From Desulfobacterales bacterium (GTDB lineage: Bacteria; Desulfobacterota; Desulfobacteria; Desulfobacterales; ETH-SRB1): DNA of 26,260 nt. The position numbers were made by a program, and so were the translations under genes. The notes beneath the pieces were generated by a model. The model was not told the DNA's origin and made no database searches. It saw nothing but the letters and a program-made list of their open reading frames with translations. Below are positions 9,202 through 16,704 of this stretch, in pieces. How positions within the stretch are numbered: position 1 is the first letter of the stretch; each line of letters begins with the position of its first letter. The DNA is taken from NCBI GenBank assembly GCA_030017395.1, contig JASEIZ010000002.1:1-26260 (forward strand), in the 5' to 3' direction.

Positions 9202-9503
9202 TGTATATCCTATACCTTATTTTTCCATCCTTGTAAATTATAAGCGGGGTACTGGTTTGCCTGGCAATTTCCCGCGCCTTTGCCCCTGCCCGCAGCAAGG
9301 CCGCTTCAACCCTGGCAAGGTCGGGGTCTTGAACCGCAATAGCATGCGCTAACTCCGTAACTTGCTGCGGGGTTAGCGAGCGAATATGAAAATGGCTAAT
9401 TTCCTTACGGTCGAAGATTCCCTGTCGCTTGCTACAGGGAATCTTCAATTGTCTTTTTTGTTGTGGCCATTAGTTTTTTTTCCGCTTTTTGCTCTTCACT
9501 CAT
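9185..9503 (-). pseudogene. Small ORF of unknown function, probably frameshifted
   Basis: ATG 9503 overlaps the hsdS stop (ATGA) and gives MSEEQKAEKKLMATTKK, then a stop at 9432 after 23 codons. A second frame (9448 TTG to 9185) reads LKIPCSKRQGIFDRKEISHF, then a helical middle and AREIARQTSTPLIIYKDGKI at the end. Dropping one A from the A6 run (T6 at 9454-9459) would join them as MATTKRQLKIPCSKRQG, about 105 aa. The coupled start with an early stop suggests a real broken gene rather than two genes. The alternative is an 87-aa protein from TTG 9448. The ending 'TxTPLIIYKDGKI' resembles C-termini of some small antitoxin-like proteins, and the gene overlaps the PIN toxin, so it may belong to that module. 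I do not recognise a named family. Confidence 0.5.
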
Positions 9504-10840
9504 AATTTATCCTGCATATCGTCCTCTGTTATCCGTCGCTTACCAGTGACACATTCGTGAATCAGGGATTTGCGATATTGTTGCAGGGTTGAGATTTGAG
9601 AAGTTATAATCCCTTCTATCTTAGAAATTTCATCTGTTTTTTTATCCAAAAAAGTAACGATATTACTTTGTTCAGCAACAGGTGGGCGGACATAATAAAT
9701 TTTTTCGAGTTTTTCGGCCGTCAGATGGGCAATTGTTATACGACTAACAATTGCATCAATATAACCAACATGTTTCATGAAAAATAACCAGTAATAAAGG
9801 AATGTTGTACGATCTTTCTTGCGTGCGCGTACTCTGTTTATAGCATTTTGAATAAAGCAAGCTGATAATTCGTTTTTCCAAATAGAAGTCCTTCCAACAT
9901 CCCCTCCCTCACTTACAAGTAAATCATCATATTCCAATTTTAATCTTTTTTTCTCATCCGGTGAAAACCACATCTTTTGGACATCTGATAAGTCCGCATT
10001 ATCCCACTTGATATTGGCTGATCGCAAATAGAATTCTTCCGTTTCTTTGTTGTCTTTTTGGTGGGATTGCAACATTTTGCCCAAAGTAATCTGAAAATCT
10101 CTTTTTATTTGCCGAAATTCCCAATGCTTCGGAATCTTCCCAAGCCACTCCACCCCGGAATCCTTCAACTCCACCGAATCATCCAGGCCACGGGTGACGG
10201 CCTTGTGGATAATCGACTTGCGCAAAGCATCCAGGATTTCAAGCTGTTTCTGTTTGGCTTCTATGGCTTTATCAATGACAGCGCAGGTTTTGTCAAGGTA
10301 GGCGGCGATTCGCTGTTGAACTTGAGTATCTGGTAAAAATATTCTGGTATAATTTATAAATCGTGACGAAACACGTTTTTGACCAGCCGCCCCTGTCATG
10401 TTGACCTCAGCATAATGCCTGTAAAGAGAATTATATGTGTAATAGTAGAGAAATTTACCATCAACCGTATACCTTGGTCTTAATACATGAAATTCTGTGC
10501 TCCCGAAAGCATATCGGACAGGTAGTTTTCCAACGTAAGCTCCTTTCCCGTTTTCCATACATGGAGTAATCTTTGCGAAAATTACATCACCAGCCTCAAA
10601 ATTTGTAAGCCCACTTGTAATAAGGCTATATTCTTCGACATTATCTGAAAAGATCTCTCCTTTTTCAGATACTTTATCCATTGGTATAACGGAGCAAAGC
10701 TCTTTCTTGTTAGGAGTACCATTTGAAAAATTTGGAGATAAGCGCGTAATGTCTTTAATACGATAGGTCTTCCACCGTGAGGGCACTTCTCCTAACCATA
10801 CTGCATCAGAATTCTGCATTTCTTGATAAATGTGGTTCAC
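9500..10840 (-). CDS. hsdS: Type I restriction-modification specificity subunit S
   Basis: The 446-aa DNA-recognition subunit. It has the classic tandem layout: first target-recognition domain beginning WLGEVPSRWKTYRIKDI (about 15-31), central conserved helix QQRIAAYLDKTCAVIDKAIE with ALRKSIIHKAVTRGL, second domain beginning GVEWLGKIPKHWEFRQI (about 228), and distal helix with LQQYRKSLIHECVTGKRRI. The two recognition domains specify the halves of a split DNA target that cannot be read from sequence alone. The start is GTG at 10840, which forms GTGA with the hsdM stop and has GGAG 9 bases upstream. It ends overlapping the next small ORF (ATGA). No frameshift was seen. Confidence 0.93.
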   Translation of the reverse strand: MNHIYQEMQNSDAVWLGEVPSRWKTYRIKDITRLSPNFSNGTPNKKELCSVIPMDKVSEKGEIFSDNVEEYSLITSGLTNFEAGDVIFAKITPCMENGKGAYVGKLPVRYAFGSTEFHVLRPRYTVDGKFLYYYTYNSLYRHYAEVNMTGAAGQKRVSSRFINYTRIFLPDTQVQQRIAAYLDKTCAVIDKAIEAKQKQLEILDALRKSIIHKAVTRGLDDSVELKDSGVEWLGKIPKHWEFRQIKRDFQITLGKMLQSHQKDNKETEEFYLRSANIKWDNADLSDVQKMWFSPDEKKRLKLEYDDLLVSEGGDVGRTSIWKNELSACFIQNAINRVRARKKDRTTFLYYWLFFMKHVGYIDAIVSRITIAHLTAEKLEKIYYVRPPVAEQSNIVTFLDKKTDEISKIEGIITSQISTLQQYRKSLIHECVTGKRRITEDDMQDKL

Positions 10841-12906
10841 TTATTAATCTCCAACCCAACCAACATTTTCTCCGCCTCTTTCTCCAACGCCCAAAATTCC
10901 GTTAATAGTTCATCCGCAGGCTTTGGCGGCTGGTATTGATAAAAATACTTATTGGGCAGGATTTCATAACCGAGCTGGGGGCTGTCCTGCCAGCGGATAA
11001 TGGGTTTAGCGATCTCACGTTTGAGAAACTCCTCGATATCCTCGCCGTATCGGATATATTCATTGTCCGAAACATAATGACGGTGGGTGAATTCAGCCGC
11101 AACTTCCAGCCCTTTAATAAAGGCATTGATTGCCTTGTTCCTCTCTTTGGCTGACTCAAGGTTTTCCGTCAGTTTGGCAATTTCACCGGCAAAGGCCTCC
11201 TGCACCTCGTTTTCAAATATTTTCACGAAGTTTTCTTCCGGGCCTAGGGTAAAACTGATTTCCCGGTCAACTGTTTCGTGCTTTAAACGGATGCGGAAAT
11301 CAAGGTCAGACTCATAAAATTGCTGTTCTTTCTTGATGTTGGCCGGTGTAAAGGCCCTGGCATACGGCTCGGTAAGCCAGGCGGGCTGGTCATTTTCATC
11401 GGTCTGCCAGAAGACAACACTCACCTTATGAAAGGCAAAATCCTTGTTTTTGAATATTTTGACAAGGTCATTCTGCTGATCATCCGTCCCGTTGCTCCGG
11501 TACAGCTCTACAATCCGCCGCCGATGCCGGTCCGGAATACGGTTTCTCTTGTTGCCGAATGATTTTGGCTCTTTATCAAACTGCTTTCTTGCGTCAATGA
11601 TCCGTACCTGTGCTTTACGCGAAACCGGTTTGTTGTTGGTCAACAGCCAGATATAGGTGTAAATGCCGGTATTATAAAACAACTGGTCGGGCAGCATGAC
11701 AATGGCATCGAGCCAGTCATTTTCAAGAATCCAGCGGCGGATCTCGCTCTCGCCGGAACCACAGTCGCCATTCGACAGGGGCGAACCATTAAAGATAATG
11801 GCAATATGGCTGCCGCCTTGGCTGACAGGCTTCATCTTGGCAAGCATGGTTTGCAGGAAAAGCAGTGCCCCGTCATTTGTGCGCGGCATGCCGGCACGAT
11901 AACGGCTGGATTGATATTTTTTAGCTTCTTTTTCATAACCGTCTTTACCGCCCCAGGTGACACCAAAAGGAGGATTGCTGAGCATGTAATCAAATTTGTG
12001 TTCAGGCCCGGCAAGCTGGTCTCCCGGCTCCCGGCTTTGTTCGGAATTGGGAATCAGTGAATTGCCGTAACAAATCTCGGCCTGCTTATCGTCTTTGATC
12101 AGCATATCCGATTGACAGATGGCATAGTTTCCTGGTTGGAGTTCGTGGCCGTGGACGGTGACAAACCGCTCCACATCTTCCTTTTCCTTATCGGTCGCAG
12201 CCTTGTCCAGCAGATGTTCCTTGGCAATGGACAGCATACCGCCGGTGCCGCAGGCTGGATCATAAATAGAAAGATGCTTTTGCGGCAATGGAATATCAAG
12301 CAACTCCACCATCAGCCGGATAACCTCACGGGGGGTAAAGTGCTCTCCGGCCTCCTCGCCGCTCTGCTCTGAAAAGCGCCGTAACAGCTCTTCATAGATA
12401 TAGCCCATTTCAAGATTGGATAGATGATCCGGCCCTAACTTTTCATTTGCGTACTGCCGTAAAATCGGGGCAAGACGGGCATTTTTTACCATGCGGCCAA
12501 CAACGGCCCGATAATCAAAATGGTCAATAATATCCTGAATGTTCTCGGAAAAACCTTTGATATAGTCACGGAAATTCTTTTCCATCAAGGTCGGGTCTTC
12601 CTTGCAGATAGCTGCAAGCGTCCAATTGGTCTTATTGGAGAATGGGGATTTCTTTGGGTTCAGTTCGAGTTTTTTAACCAGGGTTGCAAGGGCTTCTTCT
12701 TTTATGTTCGGACGCTTTTTCAGAATTTCAGACGCCTGTTTTTCCCGCCATGAGATCAACACACACTCCAACCGCCGAATAACAATGATCGGCAAAATAA
12801 CACTTTGATACTCATAGGCCTTGAATTTACCCCGCAACCGTTCCGCCGATTTCCATATCTCATTGGTAAGATTATTCAGCTTGTCTTTGTTCAATACAGT
12901 TTTCAT
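10837..12906 (-). CDS. hsdM: Type I restriction-modification methyltransferase subunit M
   Basis: An N6-adenine methyltransferase subunit of 689 aa. The N-terminal helical HsdM domain (LNNLTNEIWKSAERLRGKF) is followed by the catalytic domain, with the AdoMet motif DPACGTGGML near residue 216 and catalytic SNPPFG near 310. The segment GEHFTPREVIRLM before them is typical of the family. TTG 12909 is possible, but ATG 12906 is preferred as a normal codon; the nearest AGGA is about 13-16 bases away, so the start is not certain. It is the first gene of the minus-strand RM operon, overlapping hsdS by 4 bp. Length is in the upper range for HsdM because of a long C-terminal extension. Both M and S appear intact. 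Confidence 0.93.
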   Translation of the reverse strand: MKTVLNKDKLNNLTNEIWKSAERLRGKFKAYEYQSVILPIIVIRRLECVLISWREKQASEILKKRPNIKEEALATLVKKLELNPKKSPFSNKTNWTLAAICKEDPTLMEKNFRDYIKGFSENIQDIIDHFDYRAVVGRMVKNARLAPILRQYANEKLGPDHLSNLEMGYIYEELLRRFSEQSGEEAGEHFTPREVIRLMVELLDIPLPQKHLSIYDPACGTGGMLSIAKEHLLDKAATDKEKEDVERFVTVHGHELQPGNYAICQSDMLIKDDKQAEICYGNSLIPNSEQSREPGDQLAGPEHKFDYMLSNPPFGVTWGGKDGYEKEAKKYQSSRYRAGMPRTNDGALLFLQTMLAKMKPVSQGGSHIAIIFNGSPLSNGDCGSGESEIRRWILENDWLDAIVMLPDQLFYNTGIYTYIWLLTNNKPVSRKAQVRIIDARKQFDKEPKSFGNKRNRIPDRHRRRIVELYRSNGTDDQQNDLVKIFKNKDFAFHKVSVVFWQTDENDQPAWLTEPYARAFTPANIKKEQQFYESDLDFRIRLKHETVDREISFTLGPEENFVKIFENEVQEAFAGEIAKLTENLESAKERNKAINAFIKGLEVAAEFTHRHYVSDNEYIRYGEDIEEFLKREIAKPIIRWQDSPQLGYEILPNKYFYQYQPPKPADELLTEFWALEKEAEKMLVGLEINK

Positions 12907-12976
12907 CAATTATTTCTGCTTTATCCTTTCAATTTACATCCATGCATCAACAAACTCATGAAAGAAAACTTTTAAC

Positions 12977-12994
12977 CTATGGACGTTTCCATAG
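12977..12994. other. Perfect hairpin upstream of hsdM
   Basis: Arms CTATGGA and TCCATAG with a four-base loop lie between the end of the 13.0-kb gene and hsdM, both on the minus strand. On that strand the stem is followed by GGTTAAAAGTTTTC. It may end the upstream transcript weakly or bind a regulator of the RM operon. No clear sigma-70 promoter could be fixed nearby. Confidence 0.35.
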
Positions 12995-13036
12995 CTCTCA
13001 CAAGTTTAATAGTTGAGTGCGTCTCCTATCTTCCAA

Positions 13037-13669
13037 TTACTCCTTTAATTCCACATAGATAGGAGTTCCAAGCCAAACATTTTTATAGAATCTTCCATCC
13101 CCGCGTAACAGCTTTTTGGCAAAGAATTTTATTCTGTTAACAGGTGCTTTGTCTTCGATTAACCCCTCTTCAATTGCTGCAATAGCCTTCTGGTTGCCAG
13201 GTGTGAAAGTGGAGAAAGTTGAAATTCCTGGGGATGTGCATCTGATCGCTCGCTTTTTTACAAGTGCCGAAACTAAATATGGTGAAAGCGAGTATGAAGT
13301 GGTGACTGAAGAATTTCCATTACCGACACAATTTCTCATTGACCCACCGAGCCCAAAACCTGTGCTGTTTGTTGCTCCAGTGAAATAAATTAATTCATCG
13401 AATTCATCATATGGCCCCCATTTTACATATGCTTCGTCGCAAACATAGTCTTTAGGAAAATCTATTGTCCCTGTTTTATTTGCCAAATACTCTTCAATAA
13501 TCATTACTTTCTTTGCCAAAGTAACCGCGTTCGTTTCCGATTGAAACTCGGCTTTTAAAAAGCCTAAATTAATACCGAGATTAGCTGTAATTTTATTGAG
13601 GCGTTTTGATGGAATTTGTTCGAATAACATCTCCACCTTCGCTCCTGATATGTAGATAAAGTATTTCAT
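13037..13669 (-). CDS. Hypothetical protein, DUF7019-like, in an integron-cassette position
   Basis: A 210-aa protein of unknown function. The N-terminus MKYFIYISGAKVEMLFEQIP and the later segments KWGPYDEFDELIYFTGAT and GFGLGGSMRNCVGNGNSS match, from memory, a family catalogued as DUF7019; no catalytic motif is evident. There is no signal peptide or membrane helix. ATG 13669 lies only 11 bp after the GTTAAAT core of the attC-like site (13680-13816). That tight spacing, with no good ribosome site, is typical of integron cassette genes. On its far side I see no second attC before hsdM, so the cassette boundary there is lost or was never present. Confidence 0.7.
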   Translation of the reverse strand: MKYFIYISGAKVEMLFEQIPSKRLNKITANLGINLGFLKAEFQSETNAVTLAKKVMIIEEYLANKTGTIDFPKDYVCDEAYVKWGPYDEFDELIYFTGATNSTGFGLGGSMRNCVGNGNSSVTTSYSLSPYLVSALVKKRAIRCTSPGISTFSTFTPGNQKAIAAIEEGLIEDKAPVNRIKFFAKKLLRGDGRFYKNVWLGTPIYVELKE

Positions 13670-13679
13670 TGTTTTCAGA

Positions 13680-13816
13680 ATTTAACGCCGGCGGATGAGC
13701 TGAGGGGCCTGGAAACGCTCATCGAAAGCCTATTTTAACGCCTCGAAATATCGCCAAATGATACCTTACAAAAACGCCGCGGCTTTTCCCGGTCCCTCTC
13801 CAGCGTGTTGTTCGAT
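13680..13816 (-). other. attC: Integron attC-like recombination site
   Basis: Read on the minus strand, this 137-bp stretch starts ATCGAAC and ends GGCGTTAAAT. The 3' end is an exact match to the GTTRRRY core. Inner boxes GCTGGAGAGGG (13794-13804) and CCCCTCAGC (13699-13707) pair, leaving two extra bases bulged out on one side, as in folded attC sites. The general look (AACAACACGCTGGAGAGGGAC near the start and CCAGGCCCCTCAGC near the end) recalls Vibrio-type VCR sites, also about 125 bp. The stop of the rebuilt upstream gene is 8 bp before it and the next gene starts 11 bp after it, as cassettes should. The 5' core (ATCGAAC) deviates by one base from RYYYAAC. Confidence 0.7.
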
Positions 13817-13858
13817 GCTTGCATCATCTTGGCGGTGGGTTATCAATTTTAAAATAAG

Positions 13859-14009
13859 TCATTCCTTGATGAACTCGTAAAAAGTCTCTAAATCGTCATG
13901 CCGGACTTGATCCGGCATCCAGAACGCATTGAATTTACTGGATTCCGGCTTTCGCCGGAATGACGGAAAAGAGAACTTTTCGACTTTTTACGAGATCATC
14001 ATTCCTTGA
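13859..14009. mobile_element. MITE-like element with 11-bp target duplication
   Basis: The element itself is 13870-13998 (129 bp). Its ends are TGAACTCGTAAAAAGTC and the inverted TGATCTCGTAAAAAGTC (one mismatch in 17). The 11-bp sequence TCATTCCTTGA occurs on both sides (13859-13869 and 13999-14009), a target-site duplication. Inside are two GC-rich hairpin units (GCCGGACTTGATCCGGC and TTCCGGCTTTCGCCGGAA) and no coding capacity, so it would need a transposase from elsewhere. A second copy begins at 26211. It sits inside the 3' end of the gene at 13988-14338 and supplies its stop codon. Confidence 0.8.
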
Positions 14010-14338
14010 ATTGGCACACCATTTTTCTCATACCGACCGAATCCCCATACATCAGCTCGTTCCATAAGTACCTGCCATAATAAGAGTCCAAAGCACATCC
14101 CAGCCGCCTCTTCACTGCTACAGCAAGCTGTCTCATAGATTGGATGAAAGACAGTTCTGCTCCAATCTGAGCCTGGCATCCAGCTTGAGGTGTGAATTTC
14201 ATTCCCCTCAATCATCTGATTTAATTCTTCGTGAATAGCTTCAAGCTCATCTCGGCTTAAACGGTTAATCCATGTGCGATACTCTGATTCATGTGGAATG
14301 TAATTTACATATGATTGGGAATCGACAGAGTATAACAT
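13988..14338 (-). pseudogene. Hypothetical cassette gene truncated by MITE insertion
   Basis: A 116-aa protein of unknown function, beginning MLYSVDSQSYVNYIPHE behind a strong AAGGAGG site 7 bases upstream. It is acidic, with two CC residues and a WGFGRYEKNGVPIQG C-terminal part; no signal peptide. The last codons (M-I-S-stop) come from the end of the MITE. Removing the 129-bp element and one target copy lets the frame continue as GMTYFKIDNPPPR and stop at 13824-13826, giving 124 aa and ending 8 bp before the attC-like site. So the insertion replaced about nine native residues; whether function survives is unknown. I do not recognise the family. Confidence 0.72.
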
Positions 14339-14402
14339 GATGTGCCTCCTTATAAAATGGGATTGAGTCTTGCGGAATCATCAGTCACATCATCCCAAAT
14401 GG

Positions 14403-14419
14403 TCAACTTTGCAAGTTGA
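14403..14419. promoter_or_regulatory. Perfect palindrome, operator candidate
   Basis: TCAACTT-TGC-AAGTTGA, 7-bp arms with a 3-bp centre, lies about 65 bp upstream of the 116-aa gene start at 14338. Size and position fit a dimeric repressor site. There is no independent evidence for a regulator. Confidence 0.35.
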
Positions 14420-14463
14420 TACTGACGAAATTAAAAATATAGCGCTTGTAAGTACCGGTTACA

Positions 14464-14796
14464 TCAGTCTCTTTGTTGAATTTGTATTTCTGTCTCTATT
14501 ATCTTTGTGATCTCTTCGGCAGACATTTTTATCACTTCTTTTCCAGAAATTTTGAGTTTAAATTCGGACCTGTCTGAGACTCTTTTGATTTTATCATAAA
14601 TCCAAGCAGCTATAATGCTGGCAGCAACCCCAGATCCAAAAGAAAGAATTCCAACGGCGATAGATTCATATCCAAGATCTCTTCTTTCTATTTGAGATAT
14701 GCGAATCAGCTTTACACCATTAGGCAAATCGTCATATGCCAAAATCAATGGCAGAAATGTCGTCTCAATTTTAATTTCCATATCGATATCCGTCAT
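14464..14796 (-). CDS. Small single-pass membrane protein of unknown function
   Basis: About 110 aa from ATG 14796 (MTDIDMEIKIETT); TTG 14826 and ATG 14781 are alternatives, and none has a clear ribosome site. Layout: a short beta-rich N-terminal part to about residue 45, one hydrophobic helix (AVGILSFGSGVAASIIAAWIY), then a basic turn and a cytoplasmic tail with EFKLKISGKEVIKMSAEEITKII. A membrane helix followed by a short strand-strand-helix tail of this kind is reminiscent of the small effector-associated components (EACC1-like) described in conflict systems. This is a resemblance in layout only. It is the gene closest to the integrase fragment and is divergent from it. Confidence 0.6.
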   Translation of the reverse strand: MTDIDMEIKIETTFLPLILAYDDLPNGVKLIRISQIERRDLGYESIAVGILSFGSGVAASIIAAWIYDKIKRVSDRSEFKLKISGKEVIKMSAEEITKIIETEIQIQQRD

Positions 14797-14890
14797 CGAA
14801 CCATTAAGTCTAAAGATTAAATTCAATGATATTAGCTATTATTGGATTAAATTTTGATTTGTTTTGCATGGTAACATATCATAATTATTT

Positions 14891-15016
14891 GTGAAAAATC
14901 AAGATAATCATAAAAAACCACGAAAACTGCTGGATCAGGTGCGAGATGGCATGCGTTTGAACCGGAACAGAGAGTGCCATTCCCCGTATCTTGTCGAAGT
15001 GTATACGGGGTTATAG
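14891..15016 (+). pseudogene. 5' fragment of an integron-type tyrosine integrase
   Basis: From GTG 14891 the frame reads 41 codons: MKNQDNHKK, then PRKLLDQVRDGMRL, then unrelated residues and a stop. The stretch KLLDQVRDxxRL is the well-known beginning of the SAM-like N-terminal domain of integron integrases, which continue with KHYSxRTE; here that continuation is missing and no catalytic domain follows in any frame. It points away from the minus-strand small genes, the orientation expected of intI relative to its cassettes. The match is short, so the call rests on motif plus context. Confidence 0.55.
14982..15010. other. Inverted repeat CCCCGTAT...ATACGGGG
   Basis: Perfect 8-bp arms with a 13-bp loop, within the integrase fragment just where similarity has been lost. 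It could be a terminator-like hairpin or the edge of the event that replaced the rest of the integrase gene. The following 15017-15247 is AT-rich non-coding DNA; near its end, 15213-15231 (TCTGTGCGCTTTGTGG) is another member of the CTCTGTGG repeat family. Confidence 0.35.
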
Positions 15017-15247
15017 GGAGTTTTAATTGGAACTGGTCAAAACAATACACGAACGGGATTTAAAAATACGATATAATGTATAAGGGAGTATAGAGGGTCT
15101 ATATTTGTTGTTCTTGAGAAAAAAACAAGGAAGTAGGGGTGTCTATTGGATTAAAATCACGATCATTTCAGACCTGTCTCCACAACAGCTTTCTTGGTTT
15201 TTTATTCTGTGCGCTTTGTGGTAAAAAAACTCAAATTATAACCGTTC

Positions 15248-16402
15248 TCAGGGGCTGCGCTTGTCCTTTAAAATGTGGTTTGAGATAACTATCCTCTGTA
15301 TTTCCGAAGTGCCCTCGTAAATTGTAAAAACGCGTGCGTCTCTGTAGAATCGCTCAACCGGATATTCCTTTATATAGCCGTATCCGCCGTGTATTTGAAG
15401 CGCTTTTGCGGTAACGCGGTTTACCATTTCAGAGGCAAAAAGTTTTGCCATAGAAGCCTGGGCTGTGTATTTTTTGCCTCCGTCCTTCATTGCTGCAGCG
15501 GAAAACATGAGTTGCCTTGCGGCCTCTATCTCAGTGGCCATATCTGCAATCATCCATCGCAGTCCCTGGAATTTGGAAATCGGCTGGCCGAACTGCTCCC
15601 TTTCTTTTGAATATTGCACTGCTGCATCTAAAGCAGCCTGAGCTACGCCGACAGACTGGGCGGCAATTCCTATGCGTCCGCCGTCAATGCCTGTCATAGC
15701 TATCCTAAAACCTTCTCCTTCTTTGCCAAGCATGTCTTTAGCGGGTACGCGGCAATTTTCAAATATAATATCTGTTGTATCAGAGGCGCACAGCCCCATT
15801 TTGTTTTCCGTGTTGCCTACGATTAACCCGGGGGTTTCCTTTTTTACCAGAAATGCGCTTATACCCTTGTGCTGTTTACTTGCATCGGTAACCGCCGTAA
15901 CAATGACAACTCCGGAATGCTTGCCGGAAGTAATAAAACGTTTTGTTCCGTTTAAAATATAAAAATCACCGTCACGCACGGCCTTTGTTTTCTGACCGGC
16001 AGGATCAGAACCTGCATTTGGTTCGGTAAGTGCAAAAGCGCCTATTATTTTACCGGCTGCAAGCGGTTTTAAAAATCTTTCTTTCTGGTCTTTGGTTCCG
16101 AATTTATATATGCTTTCACAGACAATGGAGTTTTGCACAGACATCACAACTGCTGTTGATGCGCATGAATAGGCTATTTCTGAAAGGGCCAACACATAAG
16201 CTACGGTGTCTGTGCCTGCACCGTTATACTCGGGAGGTATCATCATTCCCATGAGTCCCAGCTCTCCCATCTGCTTCAGGTTTTCAGCAGGAAACTCTTT
16301 GGTCTGGTCACGCTTCATAGCTGTAGGGCGTACAATATTTCTTGAAAAGTCCCTGACCATGGCCTGGATCATTAGTTGATCTTCTGTAAGTTGAAATGAC
16401 AT
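15248..16402 (-). CDS. Short-chain acyl-CoA dehydrogenase (butyryl-CoA dehydrogenase type)
   Basis: A 384-aa FAD enzyme that oxidises a short acyl-CoA to the 2-enoyl-CoA and passes electrons to electron-transfer flavoprotein. FAD/substrate motifs are AFALTEPNAGSD (122-133) and the RFITSG region (155-160). The catalytic base is E363 in IYEGTSEIQR, the position typical of short- and medium-chain enzymes. GKEGEGFRIAMTGIDGGRIGIA and RDARVFTIYEG are hallmark segments. ATG 16402 has AAGGCG about 9 bases upstream. It lies about 300 bp after the XRE-cupin gene in the same direction, so it may be the last gene of the operon or have its own promoter. In this pathway it would turn butyryl-CoA into crotonyl-CoA; the exact chain length is inferred from neighbours. 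Confidence 0.92.
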   Translation of the reverse strand: MSFQLTEDQLMIQAMVRDFSRNIVRPTAMKRDQTKEFPAENLKQMGELGLMGMMIPPEYNGAGTDTVAYVLALSEIAYSCASTAVVMSVQNSIVCESIYKFGTKDQKERFLKPLAAGKIIGAFALTEPNAGSDPAGQKTKAVRDGDFYILNGTKRFITSGKHSGVVIVTAVTDASKQHKGISAFLVKKETPGLIVGNTENKMGLCASDTTDIIFENCRVPAKDMLGKEGEGFRIAMTGIDGGRIGIAAQSVGVAQAALDAAVQYSKEREQFGQPISKFQGLRWMIADMATEIEAARQLMFSAAAMKDGGKKYTAQASMAKLFASEMVNRVTAKALQIHGGYGYIKEYPVERFYRDARVFTIYEGTSEIQRIVISNHILKDKRSP

Positions 16403-16469
16403 GGAATTTTCGCCTTTCTCGTAAAAAATATAATTTACAACAGATCACACACAGATAACTATTTGTAAT

Positions 16470-16657
16470 TACTCAACCACCGATCTACGCTGATTATCAC
16501 GGATGTTTTTTTATAATTCTGTAACCGTTCACAGTTCAAGGTTCAGGGGTTAATTGCTTTGCGATGTTCTTCATCTGTGTAAATCTGTGGCTGAATAGTT
16601 ACAATTATTTTAAATTGCAAAATTTCCTCTGTGATCTCCGTGAGCTCTGTGGTGCAC
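16470..16657. repeat. Intergenic CACAGAG/ACGGAT-type repeat remnants
   Basis: The 300-bp gap between two minus-strand genes contains several degenerate units: ACCACCGATCTACGCTGATT (16479-16498) with ATCACGGATG, CATCTGTGTAAATCTGTGG (16572-16590), and CCTCTGTGATCTCCGTGAG (16625-16643) with CTCTGTGGTG. These belong to the same loose family as the inverted repeat at 2684. No gene is seen here; the open frames are short and lack codon structure. Confidence 0.5.
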
Positions 16658-16704
16658 AACCGATTTTAATTCAAAATTCAATATTTAAAATTAACAATTC
16701 ATTT

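Noticed and set aside
12977..13036. A second attC after the DUF7019-like gene (ACTCAAC followed by GTTAAAA on the minus strand)
   Set aside because: The 3' core fails at the last base and the inner part forms a simple 7-bp hairpin with no bulged L-box pairing.
14847..15050. Minus-strand 67-codon ORF
   Set aside because: Overlaps the integrase fragment on the other strand, has odd composition and no start signal.
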